Origin: Trema orientale
Lineage: Eukaryota > Streptophyta > Magnoliopsida > Rosales > Cannabaceae
Length of the DNA: 64,000 nucleotides
Direction of reading: 5' to 3'
Assembly (NCBI GenBank): GCA_002914845.1
Contig: JXTC01000064.1
Span: 439,586 to 503,585, forward strand
Made by a program: the position numbers and the translations under genes. A model generated the notes under the pieces. That model did not search any database. It was given only the letters and a program-made list of their open reading frames with translations, and was not told the origin of the DNA. This document shows positions 13,286 through 25,810 of the stretch, in pieces. How positions within the stretch are numbered: position 1 is the stretch's first letter; every line of letters begins with the position of its first letter.

Positions 13286-13589
13286 TTCAAATTAATTAAT
13301 TTAGTAATATGTTTATTATAATTCTAAATTATGAATTCAAAAATAATTAAATAACATATTAATAATATGTTTAAATATAGGATATGGATATGTTAAAAAA
13401 TATCCCTATTGATTGGAAATGGATAATGACTAAATTCGCATAGCTGAAGAAGGTGACTAAGTCTCCAAAATACAAACTAATCCAAATGCTAGTCGAAGTT
13501 GTTCACAATTTCAAGATAGTTGCTCGCCGAGTGTAAGCACGACCTCCATACGTTCAAGGAAAACTTCGAATGTATGAGACCATTTCAAT

Positions 13590-15465
13590 ATGGAATTCAA
13601 AAATAAGACCGATGGTAAGAAGACAAAAATGACGACATGTAAATATTATAAGAAATTATTAGTTGCTAAACCATCTAGTGGGATCGCTCATCTGAATAGA
13701 CATAGTGATGTATATGTCAAAAAACATAAAGGAGACAAGGAGCCCATTCAATCAACACTTCAATTCAACAAGGATGGTTCAGTAAGTTCTTGGAACTATG
13801 ATCCTTCAGTAGCTAAGGAGTCTCTAACATGTTTAATTACTATAAAGGATTTACCATTAGGATTTGATAATTGTAATAGCTATGAAGACCATATTAGAAG
13901 ATCTTAATATCCAAACTTTAAAAGTGTTTCTAGAAATACCACTAGAAGTGATTTGATTAAAGTTTATGAAAATATACGTAAAGAATTAATATCTGAATTA
14001 ACTTCATTTAACTTTTATATTGCATTGACATATGATATTTGGGGTGCTAATTCCAAACACGATTATTTAAGCATAGTTGCCCATTATTTAGATTCAAGAT
14101 GGATAATGCAAAAAAGAATAATTGTTTTAGAGTCGTTGATAATAAACATACTACTGAAATTATTAGAAACAAAATTTTAAATGTTGTTGAAGAATATGGC
14201 ACAAAGAAATGCATTATCTTTATTACTTTAGATAATGCTACCGCAAATACAAAGGTCATAAAATTACTTAGCAATTTGGTAAGTTCATACACTGGAGGAT
14301 TCTTACTGCATCAATGTTGTGCATGTCATATCATCAACCTTATCATCAAATTAGGTATGAATGTAATAAGTGTATATATTAAAAATATTCGATCTGCTAT
14401 TGCTTACATTCATGCTTCTAATCCGCGTATTGTTGAATTTAAAAGATATTGTATAACCCAAAGGCTAAAACTAAGAAAATTCCAAGTTGATATGCCCATA
14501 AGGTAGAATTCTACTTATTTGATGTTAAAAAATGCATTACCATATAAAATAACAATTACCATGTTTTATAATTCAAAAATGGGTTCATTAGTATTGAAAA
14601 ATGAAGATTGAATTATTTGCAAATGAATTTGTACACCTTTTAGACTTTTTTTTTTATGAAGCTACTATTGCTTTATCTGGTATTTATTATCTTACTTTTC
14701 TAATTATTTTATGTCATATCTTTTTTATTGCCGAAATATTTTGTAAGGAAAGATGTGATCCTATATTTGAACCAATTATAACATGTATGCAAGAAATATT
14801 TTTGAAATATTGGTTTAATTCAAATTCCTTTATTATATTCATTTGCTTTTATTTTATGTCCTAAGGGTAAATTAAATGGTATTTCTAATTTAATTAGGTA
14901 CATTGTAACATGTTTTGTGATAGATTATAGTTTTAAATACATAAATACTCGTGGCAAGTTTTTTGAAGTGTATAGTATATATGAGGCTAAGTTTGGCAGA
15001 ATATGTAGTCAACAACAACACACTTCATACCAAACTGAAGAACAATCAAAGAATAAGTCTTTTTAGAGCATGATAAGTTCCCGTTCTCAACCATTAGCAC
15101 TAATAAATTTATTGCAATTCTCTGAGCTTAACCAATATATTGAGCTAGATTCCGATATCGACCCTGATGATGAGAACTTCAAAGTTTTGGAATGGTGGCA
15201 AAGGCGTCAATCAAGATTCCCGGTACTTTCACAATTAGCATGTGACATTTTAACTATTCTAGTGTCCACAATTTCTTCAGAGTCTGCTTTTAGCATGACT
15301 GGAATGATAGCAGATGAGTGAAGGACTTCATTGGCTCCTGAAATAGCTTAGGTGCTAGCATGTGCAAAAGTTTGGGAACAAGTGGCCAAGCGAAATCAAG
15401 AAACTATTTGTATTTGCAATGAAGAATTGGCTAAAAATTTTAATAACTTGTACATAAACTCATAA
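13590..15465 (+). pseudogene. hAT transposase relic
   Basis: Pieces in several frames together read as a plant hAT (Ac-like) transposase. At about 13600-13740 is a BED-type zinc-finger region whose expected CxxC reads CKYY, so one metal-binding cysteine is lost. RNase H-like blocks follow: ALTYDIWGANSKHDYLSIVA (14022-14081), FITLDNATANTKVI (from about 14217) and LLHQCCACHIINLIIK (from about 14300). The C-terminal dimerisation domain is at 15130-15465, with VLEWWQRRQSRFPVLSQLAC and SSESAFSMTG. In-frame stops at 15319-15321 and near 15349, plus frameshifts among the earlier blocks, make it non-functional. hAT enzymes cut and paste DNA with 8-bp duplications, consistent with the flanks. Confidence 0.9.
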
Positions 15466-17194
15466 TTAATGATTACTAGTTTTTTTTTAAACAATAATTT
15501 GAATTGTAATCAATAATCATCAATAAAATCAAATTCAAAATTTCAAATTTATTTGTTCTTTTTTTTTTAATATTTTTATTATAATTCTAAATAATTTTCT
15601 TAATAGTTTTGTTTTAAAACTTTTTTTAATCAACTATTCAACTTATATGATATATCTTATTTAATTATTCTTAATTTTTTAACAATAGGAAAAAAAAAAC
15701 ATAACGTATTTAGTTTATATTATCTATTTTTTTGGAAAAAAATTAAAAAATTTAAACTTAACATGTTTAAAAAAAGTTTTAAAAAATAATCTAATAGTTA
15801 CAAAAAAAAAAAAAGAAAAGACCGGCTCATTTCGGCGTGTTTCGGGCCCGGCCCAGTCTTGGCCCACCAAATAGCCCGACGGGCGAATGGACTCGGGCCG
15901 GGCCTTATTTTCTTTTTTGTGGGCCAGTCTGTGTTGGTCCATTCGCCCGCTCAAGTCTGTTATGCCCGACCCGCCCATTTTGCTACCTCTAAGTACTGGT
16001 AACGATATTCTAAATATGTTATCTTTTTATTTAAAAACCATTTTAAGTTCTAAAAAGTTCAATAGCATAATGACCAAATTTTTGAATTTCTCAAAAATAA
16101 AAAACCTATATAAAATCATCCACAATCCAGCCAGAGTAATTTACAATATCTCATAGTAACAAATTATCCCAAAACAATCATTCAAAACATTTAATTCAAT
16201 TAAGTTCTCAAATTTCCAATATAAATTTTCATAAAACATAATTAAAAATAATTGGATCTCCTACCTCATCAAGATATCAATACAATACCATAAAGTGCAT
16301 GTGATGTCGTTGGTCGATTACTCGGAGAGTCGGAAAGCGATTTCGGACCCTCGATCGCTCATTTTGAGACATCTTTTTTCAAACAAAGTCTCGAATAAAA
16401 ATTCTGACTTCACAATGGCGTTCCTAGCACCGACGATAGCTAAGAAAGCTATATAGCTTGCATAATTCGGTGCCCGCTAGGGGTACACCATTCTGGGCTT
16501 TCAGTGGCGGCTGGATCTCACTGGAGGTGCAGTGATGCAGAGGAGGTTGTGAGTGGCCGTTTGAACGTTGCTTCTCTTTCCTTTTTTTTTTTTTTTTTTT
16601 TGTCGAGCTTAGGAGAGGAACATGAGAGAAAGAGAAAGGGGAGGAGAGAGTGTGTGCGGGTTTTTTTAAAAAAATTTATAGGTCCCATCACTTACAATAA
16701 TTATAAGTAATAACAAAAAAAAAAGTGGGATTTTACATGTCTAGCACTCCTGACAATACATCTAGCTCATAACATTCAAATAGGGATCCAGATTTAGCTA
16801 GATAAGAGGGGTTGAGTAGCTAGACACATGTCTAGTGCTGCTCGATACTCATGTCTAGCGCTGCTCGGCACTCATGTCTAACGCTATTGACGCCCTGTCT
16901 AGTGCTTGACACCATATCAAATGCTTTTGACTTAATAATATATAAGTCCTTTTGCATTTTTTTTTTTTTTGATAAAAAGAGTGTAGTTATAAAAACTATT
17001 GAGAAGAGTGTATTTTCAAAAATTGATTATATAAAGGGTGTGTTTCACCTAATTTTACCATGTATAAGATATTAAGTTACGTGAAAAGTAGATCATCGAT
17101 TAACTATATTATAAATTGAACAAAGAATTAATATTGAGTGATCAGAAAATAAATTATATCCAAAGTAGTAGAAAATCACTCGCCAAATAATTAT

Positions 17195-17697
17195 GGGAAA
17201 TTAGGTGAAATACACCCCTATAATAGTGTGTTTTAAAAAATACACCCCTCTAAATAGTTTTTAGATAATATATAATATTTTTTAAAGAAAAGTGTATAAA
17301 AAGACTTATATATCCTTAAGTCGAAGGTGCCAGGCAGGCTGTTGAGAGTTAGATAATGTATCTAGAAACTTGATAGAAAAAATAAAAAAAGAACATTTGA
17401 CTGTTTAGCACCAGACAACACTAGACAGGATGTTGAGCTGCGCCAGACAAGGGTGTCGATAGCTAGAACAAGATATCTAAAAACTTGGCAAGAAAAAGAA
17501 AAAGTTACATTTGAGTGTTTAGAAACTCGACCTCCTCTATTTAGCCGGAATGTAGACCCTTGGTGAGATAAATGATAGGAACATTTTTGTATTTAAAATA
17601 ACTTAAAACTTAAAATGGTGTACTAATCGAAAAATTATTAAGAGGGAAGTATTTCCTAAAATATACTATACCAAAAGTGTATTTTGCAAAGAACTCC
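17195..17697. mobile_element. CTAGAC-rich TIR element, copy c
   Basis: It starts gggaaattaggtgaaatac and ends gcaaagaactcc, with TIRs matching copies a and b and the same orientation as a. The 9-mers aataattat (17186-17194) and attaattat (17698-17706) agree at eight of nine positions. The 503-bp interior is a diverged version of the ctagac motif field. It is non-coding. Confidence 0.8.
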
Positions 17698-19706
17698 ATT
17701 AATTATTTTAATTTACATATCATAGAGGTACTGACTCTTTAACTGGTCGAGGCCGAAACAGAACTATCCTATCTTTTTTACTCGTATGCTTCATGTGAAC
17801 ATTTTATAACTCGTCACTGTCGTCGGTAAAGAAAAATATATTGATAAAAAAATAAAATAAAGAATAGATCATTGATCAGAGATGGTTACGTGTAGAGCAG
17901 CCAAAGGTCTTCACGTCACGTTTATACGTAAGCTAGCCCATCTCGTTGAACGTCACTACCAATCAGCAAATTCGTTTATCTGTTGTTGTGATTGTTTTTT
18001 ATTCCGATATACTGAAATAATATAGAATATTTTGTTAGATACATATAAATATAATGGTCCTCGTGTTCATATTTCTCTCATGTAGTTAACATAAAATCTT
18101 GTATATCATCGTGCTTGAGTTATGTTTTTATTATTTTTAATTTTCTTGTCAATGTGAATATATTATATGTAGATCTAGATATATACAAAAATGTGCTTAG
18201 CTGACAAGAAGCTAATGCACAGTACGCGATCATGTTTCTACTTGTATTTCCCTCTCTCCAGCCATTTGAAGAGATTTAAAGTTCTAAAAAATAAAAGCGT
18301 TACATAAATATATATTATTTTAACCTATGATAAGATATTATATATATATTATATGTTATATCCCTTTATAAAACAATATACATTTAATCGCTGAATATAT
18401 TATAATAACAATTATATTTCATACGAAAGTACCGATCAATTTCCTTTTTTGAAAAAAAAAAAATGATCAATTACTTTTATTTAACACCGTCTTCTCAAGA
18501 ATTTGTTTGAGTAGATAAATCTACTTTTTTCGTTTGAAAAAACAAAAAACAGAAACTACAAGTGTATCCCAACAAGTTTGATGACTTATTGCTATGGTCT
18601 TTTTATAATAAAAGTGCTAGCCACTATGAGGACAAGGATTAAGTGATACGATAAATTCTATTAATATTTAGTTTTGAGAGCTAGTATTCCATATACATAA
18701 TTCAAAGCATGGGTAGATTGTGAGAAATGATTTGTTGCGGAGTTTTTATGATAAATAGCCCCCTTATTGTTTTTCACTGTATTTCAAGAAATGACAGCTT
18801 TTTTTTTCCCCTCCATATTTTTGCAAAATTGTCATTTATCAGTATGTTAATCTTATGTATTAGCTAGTAGTATATTGTATATTATAAAAAATATCAATAT
18901 ATTAATTTTCATAGAAATTTTTTCATTCTTTTTAATACTAAGTATATCCGATATACCTATATATACTAGCTAGTATATATATTCAGTAGACCACAAAGTG
19001 TTTATATTTCGCAAAAGTTTTTTTAAAGAAGGTTTGCCTTCCAAATTAAACATACTATTAGCAGGGCCTATTTCATCTAATTTTCCATGTTATGCGTGAA
19101 ATTTAAAGAACTTAAAACGGAAATTACATTATGGCTTTATGAATTTTCTGCAAGCAAAATAACGTACAAGAGATAGTAATGAAGGGAAAACACACCTGAT
19201 TTCTTGAAGACAAAGTGAATTACTCAGTAATTAATGACTATTTGAAAGAAACTCGGAAATGATGTTTTGGATTTAATTTCACTATTATAAGTGGATGTAG
19301 GAGAATGTACAGTTAAATGGTTCATTTGTTAAAAATGATGGAACTATATTGTTGAAAAGACATAGACATATATTAAGATGAAGTACAGATCTAAAGATGG
19401 TTCATGTGTTAAAAATAAAAAATACTACAATAGTAGAAATGGGATAATAGCACGCCAAATAATAGTTTTTATTTACATGTATATCGAAGAGGTGTTAACT
19501 GGTCAACGTTGAACATAAAAACAATTCACCAAACTAGTCATGTACATGATATTTGTTATGTTTAGTACACATATATACATGTGACTATTATTATTATTAT
19601 TTGGATGCCAGCTTCATGTCAGTAATTAACAACTGATCATACGTCAATGAACAAAAAAACAATAGATCATTAACAAAGGAGAGATGGATAGCGCAAGGCC
19701 GCGTGT
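17698..19706. other. Distal upstream region of the SEO gene
   Basis: No gene is seen. A CCAAT-type motif (accaatcagc) lies near 17959. About 18035-18245 resembles 5575-5790. TA-rich runs occur at 18310-18350 and 18890-18980. Any regulatory role is inference. Confidence 0.4.
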
Positions 19707-19714
19707 TATAAATA
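19707..19714 (+). promoter_or_regulatory. TATA box of the SEO gene
   Basis: The sequence tataaata lies 196 bp upstream of the ATG at 19910. A start about 30 bp downstream, near 19740, would give a 5' leader of about 170 nt that is C/T-rich and lacks an in-frame upstream start. Confidence 0.6.
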
Positions 19715-19909
19715 GGATAGGACATCCCGTTTGAGAGACACTGCAAAATCAGCAAATCAACGAAAGAGCTTTTGCCTTTCTCTGCCTAATATTGCAGCCA
19801 TTTTCTACTTATTCTTTTCTTCTTCTCAGCCAAACTAGATCTAATCCCATTCCCCATATCGTCTCCTTTACTTTCCTATATCACAACTAAGTTATATTGA
19901 TTTTTCATC

Positions 19910-22900
19910 ATGGAGATGAGCATTAATAATGTCAAACATGTCGTTTCCAACGGGATGGAAACTACTATAGTTTCCACTTTTGTTCAGCAACAGATTGAGG
20001 GCGAGGTCAGCTTGTTCACCATGTCTGATAAACAAATTACTGACCTCATTTACGCCACTCATGTCCACGCCGAGAAATCTTTCGACGAAGACTCTCTTTT
20101 CGTCATCGTCGAAAACATTCTTAAGCGTGCCACCCAAATCATTGACAATGTTGTGCAGGTACGTATATATTACATCTTGCAGGCTGGTAACGTTAGCCTT
20201 ACGTTTGTTTTAAATTCTTGAAGTTAAAAAGATTAGGAAGCAAATATAAATTATGTTTATGAATATTATATCTTGCTTTTAGCAATTCATGAAATTTGTT
20301 AATTAATTTCGAAAACATAAACTATTATGTATGTTTTATAATTACTTAATTTATAAGTTCATACACGGCTTTTAATTTCGGGGATTTCTCCAAAATATTT
20401 GATGATGTACATTATACGACAGTATATATATATAAGTTGCCAATCCAATAGGTATTTTTTTTTTTTTACCTATGGGTATGTATTTTTTTTTAGCCGTTGG
20501 ATTATTTTTTTTAGCCGTTGGATCATCATCTAATGGTGATCTAATGGCTATAATAAAGTACATAAAAAGACGTGCATAATTAATACTCTTTCTCTCTGTT
20601 ACTTTTTACAATAAAAAAATGTGCATGCTAAATTTTTATTGGCCAAATTGATACCTATACATAGGTTAAAAAAAAAAAATACCTACTGGATTAGTGCCCA
20701 TATATATATAGGATGCTCACTATCTCGTGTGACTGATTACAGGGAAGCAACTTTCATTTCGAATACATCGAGGACAGGACCCCAAAATCTAACTTAAGTG
20801 TGCCCTTGTGTACACTTAGGTTGATTGGCAGAGAGGTAGTCAAAACTCCATATATATATATACATACGATCTCGGATGTAGTCCTCTCTAGTGGACCAGT
20901 TCCGTTCATATTTTGACTAACACAAGTTATAGTTTAACCAATCTGTATTGATCAAAATATGACCTGTGTTAGTCAAAACATAAACGGGACTAATCTCGCC
21001 AACAGGACTACACCCATGCCTTATATATATATATATATATACACTATTGTGAAAATCGCACGTGACTCGTTGTTTTTCTTTATTTATTTTTTTGAAAGTG
21101 TTTAATCGTGAATTGAAGAGGACGGAAAGATAAGACTAAAAAGACAAAAAAATAAGGAAAAAAATTATACGTGTCCTGCTAATTTTGTGTTTCTACATAA
21201 GTCTTGACAGAGTAATATAATATAATAATAAAAAAAAAAAGAAAGAACTTGTCCTGAAGGCTTACCAGTTACACAGAAATATATTTAAGCAGCTACAATA
21301 AAAGTGCAAATTCCGAAGCGTATTCTCTTTTCTAATATAGTAATAGATATACACATATAAATAGTGCTTACTTTATTTATTGAAAAGTTGTTCGCATATC
21401 GATCTAGATGATAGAAGTAGTAACATGGCCGGATTACAATACATAAAGCCTGTGTTTTTCTCTCCTTTACTTTTTTTTTTAATAATAAATTGAAAAGAAA
21501 AAAATTAGAGGAATGCTTAAGATAAAAACAAGCCCTTTCAAATAGAGCAGAGACGACAAATAAATTAAGACATATCCCAAAATAGTTTCTTTCAACCATA
21601 TAGCAGTTCTTGCCTAGAAACATTAACTTTTATGTCTTGTACTATTTAAAAATTTTATGAAATAATAGTTTTACTTTCATAACGTTGTTCAAAAAGTCAA
21701 TTTAATTTAAACGAATCATTTGAAATTACAGCTTTCATGCAAAGCTCCAGGCGAAAAAATTGCACATGAAACAACTCTGGCAATACTCCACAAGCTATCA
21801 ACCTATACATGGGAAGCAAAGGCGGTGCTAACACTTGCGGCTTTCGCATTGGAATTTGGAGATATCTGTCTCCTCGCTCAGCTTTTCCCATCGGACCCAC
21901 TAGCGAACCAATTGGCTACCCTTAAAAGAGTTCCTGTCCTTGTCAAACCAACTCAGTTGCAAAAACGCCGGCAAGCGCTTCTTGAGCTCACCAGTCTGAT
22001 CAAGACAACCATGGAAGTGATCGCAATATTTGATGAGTTTGAGAAGCTCTCTCTTTATGACTCGAAAGACATTCCCGGACTGTCCAAGGCCTTGGACCAT
22101 ATGCCGGTGGATGTCTATTGGGCTATTCTAACTATTGCAGCTTGTGCTACTAAGGTCACAATTCTGATGAGCGATGAGTAAGTTTATCCTAATATATATA
22201 TATATATATATTACGCTAAACTTGTATAACGTATATAACCAATCCAAAATGTAGCACATGTATTATTATTATTAATATTATGACTGTTATATATAATACT
22301 AGTATATAGTTTGGAGTATGTATACATGCATATTTTACCATTTGTTGTTTCTATCTGTTTCAGGCCTGACAAGCCTCACGATTTATCCTCTTATGCTCAG
22401 AAAATCAACTACATCCTTAACCGACTCACTGTGCGGCTGACTGTTTGTAGAAGAGAACTAGGTTTGCCCTATAAAGTCATTCACATGAACATGCACCATT
22501 AGTTTTAGTGGACATTAGCTATTATTTCTCTATGTAATATATTCTTGACTGGGGGGGAAATGTTTACTCAATGCAGCGGAGGCGGAGGCGCATCGAAGGC
22601 TCATCAAACTATTGGGATCTCCAACTGAAGTCATGGAGGTTTTCAAGGCCTTGATCTTTACCAAGGATTTTGATGTTCAGCCGATTATTGATGGTTCTAC
22701 AAACAGAATGGTGCGCTTTTGTTTCACTATTTATCTGTAGCCCTCATATTCATTAATTAGAAAAACAAAAAAAAGTATTTAATTACTATATCATTACAAG
22801 AGATATAATTTATTTCCATGATCAGAGGAGAAGAAAGGCGTATAAGACAAATTTTACAAAATTTCCTTGAATTCTAATGGAAATAAATATTAAAGCATGC

Positions 22901-24195
22901 CTTCCAACTTGCAAAGTGGTATTAATGCCCAAAAGTAAATAAATTGTTGCAAAAATACAGATGAAATTAATTTCTTATATAAGTTACAGCCATATAAGAT
23001 GATGTGCACTAAATTGTTCAAATTATCAGGTGAATATCGAAGTACTGAGGAGGAAGAACATATTCATGTTCATGTCAAGCCTAGACATCACCGACAACGA
23101 TATTTCGACCCTCAAACCAGTTTACGACACAATATCAGAGAAGGAGAAAAGCTATAAGATTGTGTGGATTCCCATTGTTGAGCAGTGGACTGAGGAATTG
23201 CTGAAGAAGTATGATAATTTGCGGTCTAAGATGCCTTGGTACATTCTACATATAAATCTCTTTTCAGCTCCGATTGCAGGTATTAGATTCATCAAGGATA
23301 AATGGCAATATAAGGGCAACCCGATTTTGGTGCTGATAAATCCACAAGGAAGGGTGGAAAACTTAAATGCATTCCATCTAATCCATGTTTGGGGACTCAG
23401 GGCCTTCCCCTACGACAGGGAAGCCTGTGAAAAAATCTCGAGAGAAATTCATTGGATCGGTCCAATTGTCAAAACTATTCACCCAATTATAGAATCCTGG
23501 GTACGACATATATACTATTGATTACGATGATCAGGTTTTTTCTTTTATTCAGTTTATAATCTTTTGAATCTTTTATATATATGAAACAAATATTTTTTTA
23601 ATCAATATAACAGGTCAGAGAGGAGAAGTACATCTTCTTCTATGGAGGTAAAAGCAACGATTTGATCCAGCAATTCACGAAGAAGGTCACTGCCTTAACA
23701 AACAATCCCATAATCAAGGACTCGAAGACCAGCGTCGAGTTGTTTTTTGTAGGAGGCGAAGATTATGGAATTCTTTGGAAGTTCTGGAATGGAATAGAGA
23801 ACTTGTTCTTCACCAAGGCTAACGAGCAGATCGATCCGGTGACACAAGAAATCCAAAGGCTTCTTTCTTACAAGAACGACAGTGCATGGGCGGTTGTCAG
23901 TAAAGGGTCAGCGGTAGTGACAGTCGGCCATGGCTCATCTATCCTAAGCGTCGTCGAAGAGTTCGACGAATGGAAGGGGCTTATTAAGGAGAAAGGCTTC
24001 GAGATCGCTTTCAAAGAGCATTACAAAAAGTTTATAACTGAGACATCTTTTTCCCCTTGCCATCTCGAAGTTCCGAGCCTGGTCGGACAGCCTCCGATGA
24101 GTATGCAATGCCCAGAATGTCTGCGCAACATGAAGACTTATTTTAGCTACAAGTGTCGCCACAATGATGATCCCATGAATGCTTATCACTACTGA
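19910..24195 (+). CDS. Sieve element occlusion (SEO) family protein, seven exons
   Basis: SEO proteins form the filaments (forisomes or P-protein) of phloem sieve elements. The exons 19910-20158, 20743-20835, 21732-22177, 22364-22461, 22577-22710, 23030-23500 and 23614-24195 all have GT...AG borders and join in frame to 690 aa, near the family's usual 700-750. SEO N-terminal features fill residues 1 to about 300 (SDKQITDLIYATH, FVIVENILKRATQII, VPLCTLRLIG). A thioredoxin-like middle follows (FMFMSSLDITDN, SYKIVWIPIVEQW, MPWYIL). The SEO C-terminal part has VVTVGHGSSILSVVEEFDEW and ends with CPEC near 663-666 and YKCRH near 676-680, the family's cysteine pattern. No stop or frameshift is visible. 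SEO genes are absent from grasses, which points to a eudicot. Splice sites were chosen by eye; transcripts would confirm them. Confidence 0.93.
20436..20700. mobile_element. MITE in intron 1 of the SEO gene
   Basis: Inverted ends pair ccaatccaataggtatttt plus poly-T and acctatgg on the left with ctaatccagtaggtatttt plus poly-T and aacctatg on the right (reversed). TA-rich sequence lies at both borders (tatatata), so the target duplication may be TA-type. A short tagccgttggat direct repeat is inside. It is non-coding and lies wholly within the intron. Confidence 0.7.
20868..21020. mobile_element. Hairpin MITE in intron 2 of the SEO gene
   Basis: Arms of about 60 bp pair across a short loop. 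The left arm has tgtagtcc, ccgttcatattttgactaa and cacaagttatagttt; the reversed right arm has tgtagtcc, ccgtttatgttttgactaa and cacaggtcatatttt. (TA)n tracts border both sides (20850-20862 and 21021-21042). A transcript of this intron could fold into a long hairpin. Confidence 0.75.
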
Positions 24196-24844
24196 TCACT
24201 TGCGCCATTTTTCCACTCAAAATGCTTCAAATTAGGGTTTTCTAAAATAAGAGGGCACATGTGGTTGTCCGCTGCCCTTTGTTTGTGTTATTGTTTTGTG
24301 TTTGTCTTGTCTAACATTTCATAATAAGTGCGTCTTGATTGCGTTGGTAATTGGATGCCTCTAGCATGCTGCTTTTTGTATCGTTAGTACTGTTGTTGTT
24401 TGTTTGTAAACTTTTTTTTCTTTTTAATCCAAGCATACTGTTGTTATCATTGGTGTAATGTAAGAGAATAGTTCCTTTTATTTCAAATGCTATATCCTAT
24501 GTATTTTCGTTCTTTTTCGTTCAATTATCAGTACTCCTGAATTTGATATCATCTCATAATTTGTTGTAACTAATAAGAATCATTTCCTCCAAAAAAGTAA
24601 ACAAACAAAAGGATTTCTGCGCACCTGAGTTGTTGTATTTTAAACTCTTAAAGCTTAAATAATCACATGAGCATGTATATTACTAATTTTCATCTCAAAT
24701 TAAGAAAGTTCGAAAATTATCTAGAAGTTCTTTGGCTAGCCTGGAAACCCGAGTTATGAAGTTTTATACGTTGCTTGTTGTAAAATTCTTGTATCGTTAA
24801 TGTTACTATTTGTTTATAATTTTTTTGGACGCGTGTAATGTAAG
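24196..24844. other. SEO 3' flank with a partial tandem duplication
   Basis: The region contains the likely 3' UTR. About 24370-24620 (tgtatcgtta, ttgtttgtaa, gtgtaatgtaag, atcatctcataat, ctaataagaat) is repeated as about 24780-24844 plus 25811-25965, the second copy being split by the element at 24845-25810. Further downstream, 24625-24740 resembles 30833-30975. No gene is seen. Confidence 0.65.
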
Positions 24845-25810
24845 CAGGGACGGAGCCAGACCTAAAACCTAGTGGGGCATGCATGAGTTAACGAAAAAGC
24901 AAAAATTTTTGAACAAGATAATAGCAAAAAAAAAAAAAAAATTTAAAATGATATAATTAATTTTGATACATTACAATTATTTCTTATGTATTTTTATGTT
25001 GTATAGTGACTTCATCATTAATACTAATAGGCGATGAAATTGTCATTCATCATTGGTATTATCTACTAATCTTTTGCAACAAATATAAAGTAGGAATCTA
25101 CCAAGTTATAAACAAGTTCCCAAGTATATTATTCTACTATATTGCCAAATTAGGTGACTTAGAAAATTGATCTTCCTTGTTTTGGAATCCTAATTTCTAT
25201 TTAGCTTAATGGCATTTTTCTTTCCTTCCTTCTGTTTACTTTTTATCCCTTTTTTATTGCATAACTTTTCTATTTGGTATAACTTTTGCCGCAAATTGCT
25301 CTCCAGTTTAAATCAGGGCTCATAGCAAAATGATCAAATTTAGACCCATTTTTTAAAGTGAATGTCCCATTTTCAAATACTATAGCAAAATGATTGATAT
25401 ATCTGTAAAATATATCAAGTGTAAAATATTATATACATAGTATAAATCTAATATACTCAGTACCAAAAAATAAAAATACATAAGTATTAAAATACATATG
25501 CTAAATAATTCAGCTATAAAAAGTAAAAAATAGACATTTATTAAAATTAACTATACAAAAGGGACAACCACTCTAATTTCTCCTCCAAAAGAATAGGGTG
25601 AGTTAACGTATTAATATAGGCAAATGGGTTTGGGCTGGGAGATGGTACTTAGCCCAATAGATAATGTATAATTTCCCACGCTACAAAGCATAATTTATTT
25701 TTCATTTATATATGTATGTATATATTATAAGCATTATATATAAGATTTTTTTTGAAAAAATCCACGGGGGCCAATTGCCCCCACTCGCCCCCTATTCAGC
25801 TTCGTCCTTA
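24845..25810. mobile_element. Non-autonomous hAT-like element
   Basis: The left end cagggacggagccag and the reversed right end taaggacgaagctga form an imperfect TIR. The 8-mers aatgtaag (24837-24844) and aatgtaaa (25811-25818) match at seven of eight positions. It interrupts a duplicated SEO 3' flank, which independently confirms the borders. About 25320-25560 inside it is a diverged copy of the MITE at 6328-6595. No transposase is seen. Confidence 0.8.

Larger units (their letters stand above)
12204..15991 (+). mobile_element. hAT transposon, degenerate
   Basis: The 8-bp flanks agtactgt (12196-12203) and agtactgg (15992-15999) match at seven of eight positions. The left end tagacctgtcaa and the reversed right end tagaggtagcaa form short TIRs, followed by GC-rich subterminal DNA with many gggcc/gcccg motifs (12240-12310, 15830-15985). 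The interior holds a 74-bp tandem array and a decayed transposase reading rightward. It sits inside a solo LTR and is the youngest layer of a three-level nest. It cannot encode a working enzyme. Confidence 0.85.
10992..16737 (-). mobile_element. Solo LTR, family A copy 3, interrupted by a hAT transposon
   Basis: On the minus strand it runs from tgtaaaatcccac (16737) to ggtcgtaaca (10992), with TG...CA ends. Flanking 5-mers tatct (10987-10991) and tgtct (16738-16742) differ at one base. About 11880-12180 matches the B segment of copies 1 and 2, and about 16256-16400 resembles the A segment, in the same relative orientation as copy 1. Removing the hAT and its duplication leaves about 1.95 kb, so it has lost some sequence. 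No retroelement genes are present. Confidence 0.7.
10778..17059. mobile_element. CTAGAC-rich TIR element, copy b (inverted, split by nested insertions)
   Basis: This copy lies in the opposite orientation to a and c. Its left end ggagttctttgtaaaatac (10778) and right end gtttcacctaattttacc (to 17059) match the reversed ends of copy c. A solo LTR at 10992-16737 interrupts it, and that LTR is itself interrupted by a hAT transposon. Without the insertion the element is about 531 bp, in line with 557 and 503 bp for its relatives. The interior on both sides of the break carries the same ctagac-type motifs. Flanking duplication is eroded. Confidence 0.75.
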
